A stretch of 64,000 nucleotides of DNA, taken from contig CAVUUV010000005.1 of the NCBI GenBank assembly GCA_963744905.1, positions 496,001 through 560,000 on the forward strand. Reading direction: 5' to 3'. Below the pieces are notes generated by a model. That model was given only the letters and a program-made list of their open reading frames with translations. It had not been told where the DNA came from and made no database searches. This document shows positions 1-12,443 of this stretch, one piece after another. This DNA is from DATFFO01 sp963744905 (GTDB taxonomy: Bacteria; Actinomycetota; Acidimicrobiia; Spongiisociales; ZC4RG35). Each line of letters starts with the position of its first letter. Position 1 is the first letter of the stretch. The position numbers and the translations under genes were made by a program.

Positions 1-2758
<2,758 letters not shown>

Positions 2759-2790
2759 CGAACGACGCCAGTGTAGTTCAGATCAAGGGG

Positions 2791-2804
2791 GGAACGTGTG
2801 TTCG
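2791..2804. promoter_or_regulatory. LexA-binding SOS box upstream of uvrA
   Basis: The palindrome GAAC-GTGT-GTTC is a perfect match to the actinobacterial/Gram-positive LexA operator core GAAC-N4-GTTC. It is centred about 40 bp upstream of the uvrA ATG (2758, minus strand), in the short divergent gap before the plus-strand gene at 2878. uvrA is a classical SOS gene, so position and sequence agree. No LexA gene lies in the window. Confidence 0.75.
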
Positions 2805-2877
2805 GCCGTAGCGCACCCAGGGTTCAGAACCCCTTACCCGCGTACGCGTCCAGTCTTTAACTACTATCGCCGCTCAC

Positions 2878-4387
2878 GTGCGCGTCACCACACAACTCGA
2901 AGACAGTGGCTTTTTCACAAAACGCCACATCCAGGGACCTCTGTTCGGCTTCGCTTTAATACTGCTGGTCCTGGTCGTCTATCAACGCCCGATCCCTTCA
3001 CATTGCCGCCTTCATGGGATGCGGCAATGGGCGTATATCCTGCTCACGATCGGACTCGCCGCGCTCACATTTTGAATGTGCCCCGACTCTTGTCTCTTCC
3101 CTCCTTCTCGGATGCAGGGCCCAATCTCCACAGCTTTTCACTCGTGACATGGCTTACCGCAGTCGTCTACTCTATTTTCGGATATTCTAAGCACGTCTAC
3201 CTCCTTCTCCACCTTGTCCATATGGCGATTGCAACGGCTGGACTGCTGGTCCTATACCACTTGGTGAGACCAGTACTGACACTACGGGTTTCTCTTCTCG
3301 CTGTGTTGCTCGTAGGAATGTGGCCACTGGTGTTACGCCAATTCAGAGCGCGATGTATGCTCGAAACGGCGCTCTTCACGCTAACCGTTGTCGTCCTATT
3401 TGCCGTCGTCCGTGCAAAGTGGCGATTTGGCCGCTATGTCGCTCCTCTTAGCTGTTGGTGTTAAGCTGGCGGACCGCGCTCATCCTTGCGGTTGTAATCG
3501 CCTTCCTTCTCGACGGCTCTAAACCACTGCGACTCAGGCTTCACCTCGCTACGATGGTGGCTGGGCCGGCCACCCTTCTGGCGGCGGGAATCGCTTGGCT
3601 TGCGCCTGCGAATGAGTATACGGGCCATCTACTCGGTGTGATGACCCTCAGTGGAGCCTACCTCGCCCGCATGCCTCTGACTTTGTCTTTGATAGTCGGC
3701 TTCATACTTCTAACAATCTATATTCCTGCAAACCGTCTACCTCCTGACTTACAACAAATTAATCGTATTTGCTCGGCTGCGGTGATCGCCTTTCCGCTAT
3801 TCTATCTATCCCTGGCTGTGGTTGGTCACGGAGTTGCGATTTTACCGCGATACTATGCGATGTTCATACCGTGTGCAGCCGTCCCAGCGTTGATGCGCTG
3901 CTATCAACTACTTCCGAGGCGTAGAAACATGCTGCTGCTCGGGATCCTCCCTTTCCTCTATTTAGGACAAGTCGGTATTTTGATGCCCCAGTCCGAATAT
4001 CCTCTGCCGGCGGCCGCAGAGCGATACAACTCTGGCCCGGAGATAGTGAAGTTTCATGAGGCTCAATTGAGAATGGCAGCCGCAACCGATGACGGCACAC
4101 CCATATTTCACGGTCGCTTCATGGAGTACCTTAGCAAATATCCCGAATTAGGATATCCTTACGTCCCAATATCAAATGGGCACTCCGTCGAAACGGAACG
4201 GCTCGGCGCATCCGGGCTTCCTGATGGCAAGCGTTTTCGGTTATTACTTGATGCGCCAATCCTTGGTGGGGAGATCATTGAGCATATTTGGGATGCGGCG
4301 GCAGATGACCCAAGTCGGCAGGTGAAGGTTGTTGTCATTTCGACGTATCACTTTGCTGCCTATCTTGTTACGGTCGATTCGAGGTGA
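2878..4387 (+). pseudogene. GT-C-type integral membrane glycosyltransferase, frameshifted
   Basis: Three reading frames together give one multi-spanning membrane protein. A first membrane helix (GFALILLVLVVYQ) is read from a GTG at 2878. After a shift near 2990 comes LPPSWDAAMGVYP and then LHSFSLVTWLTAVVYSIFG, a pattern I know from GT39/ArnT-like proteins whose early loop carries acidic residues. Shifts near 3430-3470 move the frame again before ILAVVIAFLLDG, and the last frame is open to 4387 with further helices and a C-terminal domain. The family would transfer sugar from a polyprenyl-phosphate donor on the outer membrane face; that role is inferred from topology. Base composition is clearly lower in GC than the flanks (one 60-base line near 4.1 kb is 29/60 G+C). 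Divergent from uvrA. Confidence 0.6.
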
Positions 4388-4489
4388 TTTGCGTTTGTAG
4401 GCTCCTTGCGCCAGAGGTGGGATGGGTTTCGCGCTCGGTTCAAGGTGATACTGCCACGACAGCTGTCGACCCGTAACGGATTCACCCAC

Positions 4490-5959
4490 TCACCAACTAT
4501 CGCCGCCGACTAATCGGACGCCACGGCAACAACTGGCATGCTCAACCCGTGTGCAGAACACAGGGCCACCGACCGCCTTCATCGCGTATAACAACCCAAT
4601 CCGAGCACAGCCACTCACGGTGATCCCGTGCTCGACTCTCGCAGATGCGTAAGGTGGCCATGTAGGCCGGCCGCGGGCCAGATCCCAACGCAGCCACGTC
4701 CAACGATCCTCGTAATCTAGCGACGCCGCATCTACGCGCATGCTTTCGAAACTGCCCGGCTCTTTGGACAATCCGGACGCCAGAACCACTATAAGACCCA
4801 TTACAGCCAAGTAGTAGTGATTCATGAATGCCTGCTTTGTGAAAGCGAGCCAGACTAGGTAGACGAACGGAAGAGTTGCCAACGCATGCCACACTTCTAA
4901 TCGCGAGGTGCGCCAGGAGTACGCGAATGCAACGGCCGCGGCGGCGAATGGCAATAGTATCGTGGTGGCGGCGCTGGGGACGACACCGCGAATATTACCC
5001 AGCTGTACCAGGATCGAGAGAGCATCCGCACGGAATGGCTGCAGCAGTTGCAATTCGACCACGCTAAACCAGAACCGGCCAAGATCCCATAATAGGGCAG
5101 GCGCCATTCCCAGTAGGAAGCCGCCAGCAATCTTAACAAGCGCAATTACCTGGTCGTGACGGCGACGGTGCAATCGGTCAGTTGACAGAAGCAGGAACAC
5201 AAGTGGACCAATGATCAATAAGGTCAGTTTGGAGGCAAGCAACAGACCAAACACGATCGGCCAGGAGGCCCGGCTCCGCGCATATCCATGCATAACTACT
5301 ACCAAAAGTACAACAGACAGCGGCTCTGTCCATCCGCCCAATAGCATGGTAAATTGCAGGGGGAATATAACCATCATCGAGGCTGCAAGACGGCTCGCGG
5401 GCGATTTCCTGCCGAAAGCCACTATACCAACCGCACAAACCATCGCCAACAGCATGCTGAACCGAACATCCCCGCCCACCATATAGCCAGGCAGAATCAA
5501 GGCGAGACTCAAGGGGGTGTATGGGAAACCAAACTCCAGCTTATCACTAGTTGCGAGACCCTGACCATAGAATCTCTCGGTAGCAGGTCCGTCATAGATA
5601 TTCGGATAAGTCTCGGCGTATGGGTCTCGACCCTGGAGGGCGTATGATGCAGCCTTATCTTGAAACATGTAGACATCCACGCCAGATTCGTTCTTGTCGC
5701 TCTGAATCAGCACTCCGCCCAGGAGCAGGAACGCGACAAGCATCAGGACAGGAATCCAGCGGGCCCTAACCGGATCCACAAGCACATTCAACAGCGTCAG
5801 AAGGACCAGTATGACCGTCAACACGATAACCACACTCAGATCCTTGATTGCGACCCTTCGGGCGAGGTCTACCGTCGAGAGAGCGAATCCCACACCGGTT
5901 GTCACCAGAATTAGAATGACGACCGTCCTCACCATTCTCATTGACGAGAGAAGGGGCAT
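4490..5959 (-). CDS. GT87/DUF2029-like multi-spanning membrane glycosyltransferase
   Basis: A 489-residue polytopic membrane protein. Two N-terminal helices are followed by a long extracytoplasmic loop with DVYMFQDKAASYALQGRDPY, the acidic-loop plus G-x-D/N-P-Y pattern of mannosyltransferase-like GT87 proteins. About eight further hydrophobic segments follow, including PFVYLVWLAFTKQAFMNHYY near residue 375. Such enzymes use polyprenyl-phosphate sugars to extend surface glycans; substrate unknown. The last ~90 residues, after the final helix, are rich in Arg, Cys and Trp and look unlike the family. A late frameshift may have lengthened the tail. It faces the broken gene at 2878-4387 and belongs to the low-GC island. 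Confidence 0.6.
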   Translation of the reverse strand: MPLLSSMRMVRTVVILILVTTGVGFALSTVDLARRVAIKDLSVVIVLTVILVLLTLLNVLVDPVRARWIPVLMLVAFLLLGGVLIQSDKNESGVDVYMFQDKAASYALQGRDPYAETYPNIYDGPATERFYGQGLATSDKLEFGFPYTPLSLALILPGYMVGGDVRFSMLLAMVCAVGIVAFGRKSPASRLAASMMVIFPLQFTMLLGGWTEPLSVVLLVVVMHGYARSRASWPIVFGLLLASKLTLLIIGPLVFLLLSTDRLHRRRHDQVIALVKIAGGFLLGMAPALLWDLGRFWFSVVELQLLQPFRADALSILVQLGNIRGVVPSAATTILLPFAAAAVAFAYSWRTSRLEVWHALATLPFVYLVWLAFTKQAFMNHYYLAVMGLIVVLASGLSKEPGSFESMRVDAASLDYEDRWTWLRWDLARGRPTWPPYASARVEHGITVSGCARIGLLYAMKAVGGPVFCTRVEHASCCRGVRLVGGDSW

Positions 5960-5966
5960 CTCTGGC

Positions 5967-6101
5967 CTAAGTGCTCAGCGCGACGGCGAATATCGCTGCC
6001 CCTAGCAACGCTGCCGCCGTTGCAGATGCTGTATAGTAGTGAAGCGTTACAGCTCCCTCTAGGCATACAGCACCTATAAACAGCCAGATACGGGCGCTCA
6101 C
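5967..6101 (-). CDS. Possible 44-residue membrane peptide
   Basis: A short frame from GTG 6101 to TAG 5967 encodes a peptide with two hydrophobic stretches (IWLFIGAVCLEGAVTL and ATAAALLGAAIFAVAL). It fills the gap between the methyltransferase end (6115) and the GT87-like start (5959), all on the minus strand. I recognise no family. It could also be a detached fragment of a neighbouring membrane gene in this indel-rich island. No clear ribosome binding site is visible. Confidence 0.3.
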   Translation of the reverse strand: MSARIWLFIGAVCLEGAVTLHYYTASATAAALLGAAIFAVALST

Positions 6102-6114
6102 AACGGGATTGACT

Positions 6115-7613
6115 TCAGCTTGATCGCTTCGCCGCGTCATGCACTACAAACTCGGCTCCCGGCCGGGCCTCCGCTTCAATGTAGATCTGGTACACGAATA
6201 GAGATCGACTCACACGAATAAGGCTCTGATTCAGACCCACTAGCAATCTTCCGAGAACTCCATTTCCTAGAACTTTTGGAAACGGAGCGGGGATGCCGCG
6301 ACAAGTTCGTATCACAAATCCTGCATCGTCGAGTATGGATCGGATTGACCGAAAAGTAAAGAGCCGGGTATGGGTCATGTCCAGGATTCCGGATTCGCCG
6401 TAGTTAAATTGTCCGAATAGAAGCGCCAGGCGCTGAACAATAAACGCCACGTTTGGTGTTGTCAGAACCAAAGTACGGGGCCGAAAGTCAAACTGAGCGC
6501 GGAAGTTGATCTCAGGAAAGTCTCCGGGGATTCGAGATGCTCGATGACATCAAGCAGAAGAAGGAAGTCGTATTCAGTGACCGTGAACTCCAATTTCTGG
6601 TTCAGATCCTGCACGATTACTTCTACTTGGTCGTCCACGGCGACCGGTTGGTACTGGTCGACAACCGTGACCTGGCATCCCTTCGACAATAGATGACGGT
6701 CGAGGCCCCCGGGACCGGACCCTAAATCGATGACTGATGTTCCTGGTTTGACAGTGGCGAGTGCCATCGTGTGACTACTCGGATAGCCGAGTTTCAGCCC
6801 GTAACCCGTGTTCTTCGTATCTAGGGGCTGAAGTCTACGGCGAAAAAGCAGGCCAGACCGATGTAATGCGGCACGCAGGGTCGCGCGTAGTACGTTCGCG
6901 GCATAGGCGAGGCCGTTCACCCGCGAGATCTCGCTCCCGTAGTAAGTGGGGATTGGAACCTCGCGAATACGGAGCCCAGCAATGATAAGCTGAAGGATGA
7001 TCTCGGTATCAAAGTGAAAATCGTTTGTGTTCAGAGTAAATCTGATCTGTTTCAACGCATTGACAGAATAAGCCCGATATCCGCTGTGAAACTCGCTGAG
7101 ACGCGTTCCAAGCAGTGCATTCTGTATGGCAGTTAGTATTCGGTTGCCGATGAACTTATAGCGTGGCATCCCTCCACTGATGGCCTGTAGCGGCTCAAGC
7201 ATTCGACTTCCGAATACCGCATCGGCCGTCCCATCCACGAGCGGCCCCAGGAGCGTTGGTAGTTTTTCGGGAGCGTACTGGCCGTCACCATGCAGCATGA
7301 CGACGAAGTCGGAGCTGTTCTCGATCGCATAGGTATAGCCAACCTTTTGGTTTCCGCCATAGCCCTGATTGACTCGGTTTCTGAGCACCGTCACTCGTAG
7401 GTCTGGGTTGCGTTCGCGGAAGCCCCTGCTGACATCAGCTGTCCGGTCGATTGAAGCATCGTCCACAACGAGGATCTCGACTTGGAAATTCGCGTGGATC
7501 TCCGATGGAATCCGAGACAACACGCTCTCAACCGTGTCTTCTGCCTCGTAGGCGAGAATGAGGACAAGCAACGAGGGATGCTCGTCTATCCCAGGGGAGT
7601 TACTGAGGATCAC
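6115..7613 (-). pseudogene. Bifunctional GT2 glycosyltransferase / SAM methyltransferase, frameshifted
   Basis: The N-terminal ~230 residues are a GT-A family 2 enzyme of the polyprenyl-phosphate-sugar synthase type: VLILAYEAEDTVESVL, VDDASIDRTAD, LRNRVNQGYGGN and VVMLHGDGQY (metal-binding region). The second half is a class I SAM methyltransferase with motif I VIDLGSGPGGLDRH and LLLLDVIEHLESPETFL. Near 6518 one base is missing: the first frame stops at 6462, and the other frame continues as RPRTLVLTTPNVAF to a stop at 6115. The frame is also open upstream of GTG 7613 to a stop at 7710 and includes a CxxC pair (CRTC), so a zinc-ribbon-like N-terminus without a visible start codon is possible. 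The probable role is making a lipid-linked sugar and methylating a glycan. Confidence 0.7.
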
Positions 7614-7878
7614 ATCATTTCCTGACTCATCATCCGTTCGAATTACAAAGCGGGCTCCGACATCGCATGTTCGGCAAGCGAACCAGCGGCCTGTAGATGG
7701 CCATGAGATCTATCGGTTGCACTCGTCCTGAACTGTACAAAGGTCGAGACTCCGCGGTGAAGCGGAGAGGCGCGGGTCTGGTGAGAATGCCAGGGCCAGA
7801 ATCAGGGCTCCTCGAGACTCGGTCATGTTCACGTCGCCGACCAACAAGGGCTCCCCCATAGGGTATCGAGGCGAGGCG
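7614..7878. other. Gap with no confident gene
   Basis: This stretch lies between two minus-strand island genes. A 69-codon minus-strand frame (7710-7919) overlaps the end of the next gene and has no recognisable features. The segment 7614-7709 is an in-frame, stop-free extension of the downstream GT2-methyltransferase gene. I see no promoter or terminator I can defend. Confidence 0.3.
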
Positions 7879-9697
7879 TCAGGGACCGATTGCGAACAGG
7901 AGATATTCATCCGACGCACTCAGGGCAATCTGGTGAACGAAACTGGGACGGGGACCCTCCACCAGTCTTCCATAGAAAGTTCCCGTTGGATTCGCGGGGC
8001 TCCCCGAATCTGCCGCTGCCTGGGCAGACCAGGATTCGATTCACCCCCCTCGCTTCAAGCTCTGCTTGGACCTTGGACAGGCTGGCCTCATGCATCACGT
8101 CGTAGTAGAAGAGGATGCCTGAAGCGTTGCGATGATACGGCGTCGCTATAACTCTGGCTTCGGTGCGGTACAGGATTTCGGGTCCGATGTCCTGCTCTGC
8201 GAGGACTGTCTGCCCTGGACCGAGATGCGGAAGCACGTCGCTCAGGGGACAGTTCGGAGACAGAGAGCCGGACCCAGGCGAAGGAGCGATCAGCCCCGAT
8301 CCAGCCATGACCAGTAAGAGCACGGCAACGGTCATAGGTCGTGCGATCAATCCCAGGGCACCGTGCCACGGCTGGCGGTAGAGCCGATCCAGCGTGGCAA
8401 CGAGAAGCACGACAGCCAACAGGTGTCCGAATATTGCCCAACGTACTTCGTACAAAGAGAGAAGTACGTATGCCACCAGCCACCAAGACAACGTGATCAA
8501 GGCATAGCGATCCATGTCTTCTCCACGCCTCAAGAGCAGGACTGCACTAACAATGCCCAGGAGAAAAGGACCCACGATTGTGACAACTAGTTTAGAGCTA
8601 GGGCCATTGAAGAGACTCTGGAGCTCGGTGACATGATCTAGCCAAGGCCCTTCCAGTCTCGGATTGACATCAACGAACGGTCCTCCGAGCAGCTTGGGTG
8701 TCAGCTCGACGAGCAGCGTGCCCACTCCGATTCTGCCTACGACGCCAAGAACCGCGAAGCGCCGTCGTCTAGACGTCGATGCAGCGACATAGCTCCTAGC
8801 GCCTGCGAACACGGCCAGCGCTCCCGCTCCAATTGACACGTGGATCAGGGAGATTCCGATCGAACGTGATTGTCCTCCAATCGGGTCCCCTCTCCAACGC
8901 CACAGCCAGCAGGCTGCACGCTGTCGCAACACCCCAGGTTGTCATCGCTCGCTCCAGTGTCTGTAACTGTCCTGAGACGCCATAGAGGGAAACGGCGAAG
9001 GTAGCGGCCACGAGCGCCCACGGTACGAGGAACTCCGTAGAAATCCAGAGGCCGAGTGCGAGACAGACGCCGAGCGACATGATTGTTCGTAGCGACGTCG
9101 AGGAATAGATCATCCTCAATGTGAGGCCGGCGGTCAATGTGAGAAGCAACAGGATGAGACCGTGGTGGTCAACTCACCGAACTGGTCATAACTGACAATC
9201 AATGGAACCGCTAGGAGCGCTGGCATCAGTACGGGTCTTATCTGACTTCCCACATAGGGACCGAATGCCCAGTAGACAGCTCCTCCGAGAAGTAGGAACA
9301 GCACAAAGGCGTTGATTGCAGCGGCGAAAGAGAGAGTGCGGCGGATCCAAAAATCGGTCCGAGAACGATGGACAGCGCTAGTACATACGTGGTCCAACGG
9401 CCTTGTCCAGTGGAGCGTCTCGCCGAGTGGAGCATTAGAGCGGTGAATGACTGGGTCGAACCATGCACCCGTGTGATGGAGTTCATCGATACGCACGAAA
9501 CGCATGTACCCGTCAGTATCAACCAGATCATGACGGGCAAAACTGAAATCGTGCGTCCTCGCAATCAGCCAAAACACAATCGCTGCAAGGACAGCGAAGA
9601 TAACGAAGTGTGCGAGCGCCTCCCGGCTTACCGTACGGTGCGCCTGCAGCCGTTCCGACCGGCCGTTCCGATCTTGCTTGATTATTGCTCGCCTCAT
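7879..9697 (-). pseudogene. STT3/PglB-like GT-C membrane glycosyltransferase, multiply frameshifted
   Basis: The protein can be rebuilt from ATG 9697 to TGA 7879 through several single-base shifts. The N-terminal part has a membrane helix (FVIFAVLAAIVFWLIA), then an acidic loop DLVDTDGYMRFVRIDEL and PLGETLHWTRPLD, the arrangement of oligosaccharyltransferase-like GT-C enzymes. A pair of compensating shifts lies near 9390. Near 9166 a missing base separates FGEL from DHHGLILLLL, placing a DHH loop before the next helices. The middle is read in 8796-9149 and the rest in 7907-8932. An extra C in the run at 8002-8005 puts the natural C-terminus (SASDEYLLFAIGP) in another frame. The likely role is transfer of a lipid-linked glycan. 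The start overlaps the preceding gene's stop (ATGA). Confidence 0.6.
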
Positions 9698-10052
9698 CGG
9701 CGAAATAGAACGCCTGGGGGCGATACCTCCCGGATCAACAGCCGGCCGCTGACGAAGAGAAGCAGGTTGCCAACAGGGAGGGCTTCGTAGACGCCCGCAT
9801 CACGGAATACAGAGGGACTCCAGATCCAAGCCAGAATAGATGACGATCCTGCGAGATCCGCGGCGTTCCTAACCCCCGGATACATATGGCCGGGTTTGAA
9901 GTCGAACCCGTCGCCAAGGTTCCAGCAGCGATACATCCGAATGGCGGCAAGCCCAGTCCGAATGCCATCAGGATGAGTGGCAGTCTCCCAACACACCCTG
10001 CCGTCCGGTCGATGCGCTTGGCGGGGGGTTGGCGAACGATAGATGGTGTCAA
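9694..10052 (-). CDS. Small putative membrane protein, probably frameshifted
   Basis: One frame (from 10052) has a hydrophobic helix LPLILMAFGLGLPPFGCIAA. Another frame (to the stop at 9694) ends with SSILAWIWSPSVFRDAGVY and VGNLLLFVSGRLLIREV. The TGA at 9694 overlaps the ATG of the next gene (ATGA at 9694-9697), which supports a real coding end here. Joining the two frames gives a protein of about 115-120 residues with one or two helices. I do not recognise a family. It sits between DUF2079 and the STT3-like gene. Confidence 0.35.
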
Positions 10053-10061
10053 CGGTGCCCG

Positions 10062-11567
10062 CTACTTTCTCGCCTCACGCTCTACCCGGGCAAAGGTACC
10101 CACCCGAGCTTCCTGAGGGCTAGGACACTGAACGATCTGTTGGTAATCGCTGGACGTCGTCTTCTCCCACACCTCGACATCCCCCTTCAACTGGACGTGA
10201 TAGCCGTATTTCGCCGGGTGCACGTCCACTTCTATCCGGTCCCTCGGTTCGACCACAATGAAAGACGGGTAACTTGTTTGTGGTTGGTAGGCGAGAAGAG
10301 TTGGACTACAGACCAGAGGCGATGGAAACCAGTAAACACGCTCTCTTGTGGCGAGGTGCGGCAACAGGTACACACCCGCTGAAACGGATGCATCAGGAGG
10401 CAGTCGCAGATCGGCACCGAAGGTCGCTCGACTCTCACCGGCGATAACATCAACGAGAGACCGACCAGGCGGAGGTTCGAAGACGAGACCCAGTGGACCG
10501 AATACGAGCCACACCAGGAGAGCAGCTGAGATTGCCAGTGTGGATCGTGCCTCAAGACTCGGACGCCGGAATCCATGGGCCGCTCCCCAGATTATGAATA
10601 CCGCGGCCAGAATGTAGTACTGGTAATAGATCGATGGGATCGAGGGGTCGGCCGATACCGCGTTCGACAGAATGACCAGAAATCCAGGCCACGAGTATCG
10701 CCACCCAATAAATGGAGCAACTACCAGGGTGGGGAGAAGTAGAACCAATATAGCCACAAGCGGATCGGGGCGCGCCAGCCGGGCGATCGCCGTGGGAATC
10801 GCGTATCCGGGGTTCGAAATCGCGCTGAGCGGTCCATCACCATAGTCGGCGAATCTGTACCACATCATGTATTGGAATGGGGCGAATAGCCGCCATCCAA
10901 TTGTGGCGTAGCCGATTCCCACAGCGGCCGATCCGCTACCGAGAAGCAGAAGGCTTCTATTCTTCTTTTCTACCGCGTAGATTAGGATCGCGATTCCAGC
11001 AAATACCGCCACGTCCTCGCGAGACGATGCTGCGAGCACAGTTAGAACCATTATTGGCCAGAACCGTTTTCCCGACTCCAATTCGACGATCAACCATAGC
11101 AACACGACAACTCCGAGATTGGCCGGTCGGAAGTCGTAGAGCATCGTGTGCCAGACAGTGGCACTCAATCCGAACCAAATCGCACACAGGCTCGCAATCC
11201 GAGGACCGCTTACCACGTAACCAAGCCGGTAGGCCGCTACAACGCCTGAGCCGAATGCCATGGCTTGAAGGAAGAGCAAACCTTCAGCCGGATGGAAGAG
11301 CCCGAACGGAGCCAACAGGATCAGCATCGGAGAAAAATGGTCAGCAAAGACGTTGAAGCTGAAGAGACTATTCGTCCAATTACCGTGGGCGATCTGATAC
11401 ACATCCTGTACATAGAAGCCAAGATCCCAGGTGGTGGACAGATAGAATTCATGTCTGAGTAGGGTCAACGTTCCCATCGCCAGAGCCAGTAGGGTGGCGA
11501 CGGCATACACCCAACCAGGCACTGCCTTCGCCGGCGGACCGATGGCCGAGACTTTGCTCACTGTCAT
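10062..11567 (-). CDS. DUF2079 integral membrane protein
   Basis: An intact 501-residue polytopic protein with the DUF2079 hallmarks: an early extracytoplasmic loop TTWDLGFYVQDVYQIAHGNW, then FADHFSPMLILLAPFGLFHP, then YDFRPANLG after the third helix. About ten helices are followed by a C-terminal soluble domain of ~120 residues with several aromatic residues. DUF2079 proteins resemble GT-C glycosyltransferases (aspartate in the first loop) and commonly lie in surface-glycan loci, but their reaction is not established. It is one of the few island genes without a visible frameshift. 194 bp separate it from the upstream methyltransferase; I see no convincing gene in that gap. Confidence 0.75.
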   Translation of the reverse strand: MTVSKVSAIGPPAKAVPGWVYAVATLLALAMGTLTLLRHEFYLSTTWDLGFYVQDVYQIAHGNWTNSLFSFNVFADHFSPMLILLAPFGLFHPAEGLLFLQAMAFGSGVVAAYRLGYVVSGPRIASLCAIWFGLSATVWHTMLYDFRPANLGVVVLLWLIVELESGKRFWPIMVLTVLAASSREDVAVFAGIAILIYAVEKKNRSLLLLGSGSAAVGIGYATIGWRLFAPFQYMMWYRFADYGDGPLSAISNPGYAIPTAIARLARPDPLVAILVLLLPTLVVAPFIGWRYSWPGFLVILSNAVSADPSIPSIYYQYYILAAVFIIWGAAHGFRRPSLEARSTLAISAALLVWLVFGPLGLVFEPPPGRSLVDVIAGESRATFGADLRLPPDASVSAGVYLLPHLATRERVYWFPSPLVCSPTLLAYQPQTSYPSFIVVEPRDRIEVDVHPAKYGYHVQLKGDVEVWEKTTSSDYQQIVQCPSPQEARVGTFARVEREARK

Positions 11568-11762
11568 CTATACCAGGCGCCAGATTCGTGGAGCTGAGAG
11601 ACTGACGCCCCAGCGGGAACCCAGAATCAGTACTAGCTCATCCCCGGAGCGGAGCTCCTGATAGGCAATGGCCATGGGTTTGATCATCGGCCAGCTTTGC
11701 TCGCAACTGTACGATCTCCCCAGTCTCGCATGGGAGGGAACGATGGACGGGCCGGGACCAAA

Positions 11763-12443
11763 CTAAGGCACATGAGCCAGCGCACCGATCGACAACCCGG
11801 CGGCGGACTCTCGTTCTAGGGCGCCAACGGCGCTACGCACCGCCAGCCTTCCCAAAAGCCCGTTAAGTTTCCGCTCCGGCATAGTCATCGGCGATTTCAG
11901 CGAAAACGCCTTCCGAACGAGAGCGGGTGGCAGGAGAAACCCATAGAAAGCGGATACCCAGGAAACCGCCAACCCGGACTGTTCCAGACAGGCCACGAGA
12001 TTCGCCCGATCGTATCTCCGCCGGTGGCCGACGTGCTCGTCATGGGGGCTCCACAGCCATTGATATGCGGGAACTGTGACCAACACCACCCCTCCGGATC
12101 GGGCCACCCGTCGGACTTCGGAGAGACAAGTAGAAGGATCGGTGAGATGCTCGAGGATATCAAACAGGCCCACGCCATCGAAAGTGCGGCTCTCGAATGG
12201 GAGTGCCTCGGCCAAGGCCTGAACGAATAGCTGGGGCATTGGCTCGGGACGAACGATGTCCACTTTGACCACGGACAGATTGTCGGGGAAGAGAGAGTCG
12301 GAACCTGCGCCGAGATCAAGAAAGCGACCTGAGACGGTCCCAACTCTGTCCAGCAGTCCGGCAACCAAACGCCTCCTCCCGCGGAACCACCAATGCTCCT
12401 TGGTAGCCGACTCGTAATATTGGCGTGCGAATTCAGGATTCAC
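11763..12443 (-). CDS. Class I SAM-dependent methyltransferase
   Basis: About 226 residues. The N-terminus EFARQYYESATKEHWWFRGR is typical of methyltransferases in glycan clusters. Motif I is FLDLGAGSDSLF and the post-motif acidic strand is VVKVDIVRP. FDGVGLFDILEHLTDP and the HVGHRRRYDRANL segment follow, as in the Methyltransf_11/UbiE-like group. I take GTG 12443 as start because it overlaps the end of the preceding GT2 gene (stop at 12433), while a longer frame to 12536 only runs through that gene. Substrate unknown, possibly a sugar or lipid carrier intermediate. Confidence 0.75.
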   Translation of the reverse strand: MNPEFARQYYESATKEHWWFRGRRRLVAGLLDRVGTVSGRFLDLGAGSDSLFPDNLSVVKVDIVRPEPMPQLFVQALAEALPFESRTFDGVGLFDILEHLTDPSTCLSEVRRVARSGGVVLVTVPAYQWLWSPHDEHVGHRRRYDRANLVACLEQSGLAVSWVSAFYGFLLPPALVRKAFSLKSPMTMPERKLNGLLGRLAVRSAVGALERESAAGLSIGALAHVP

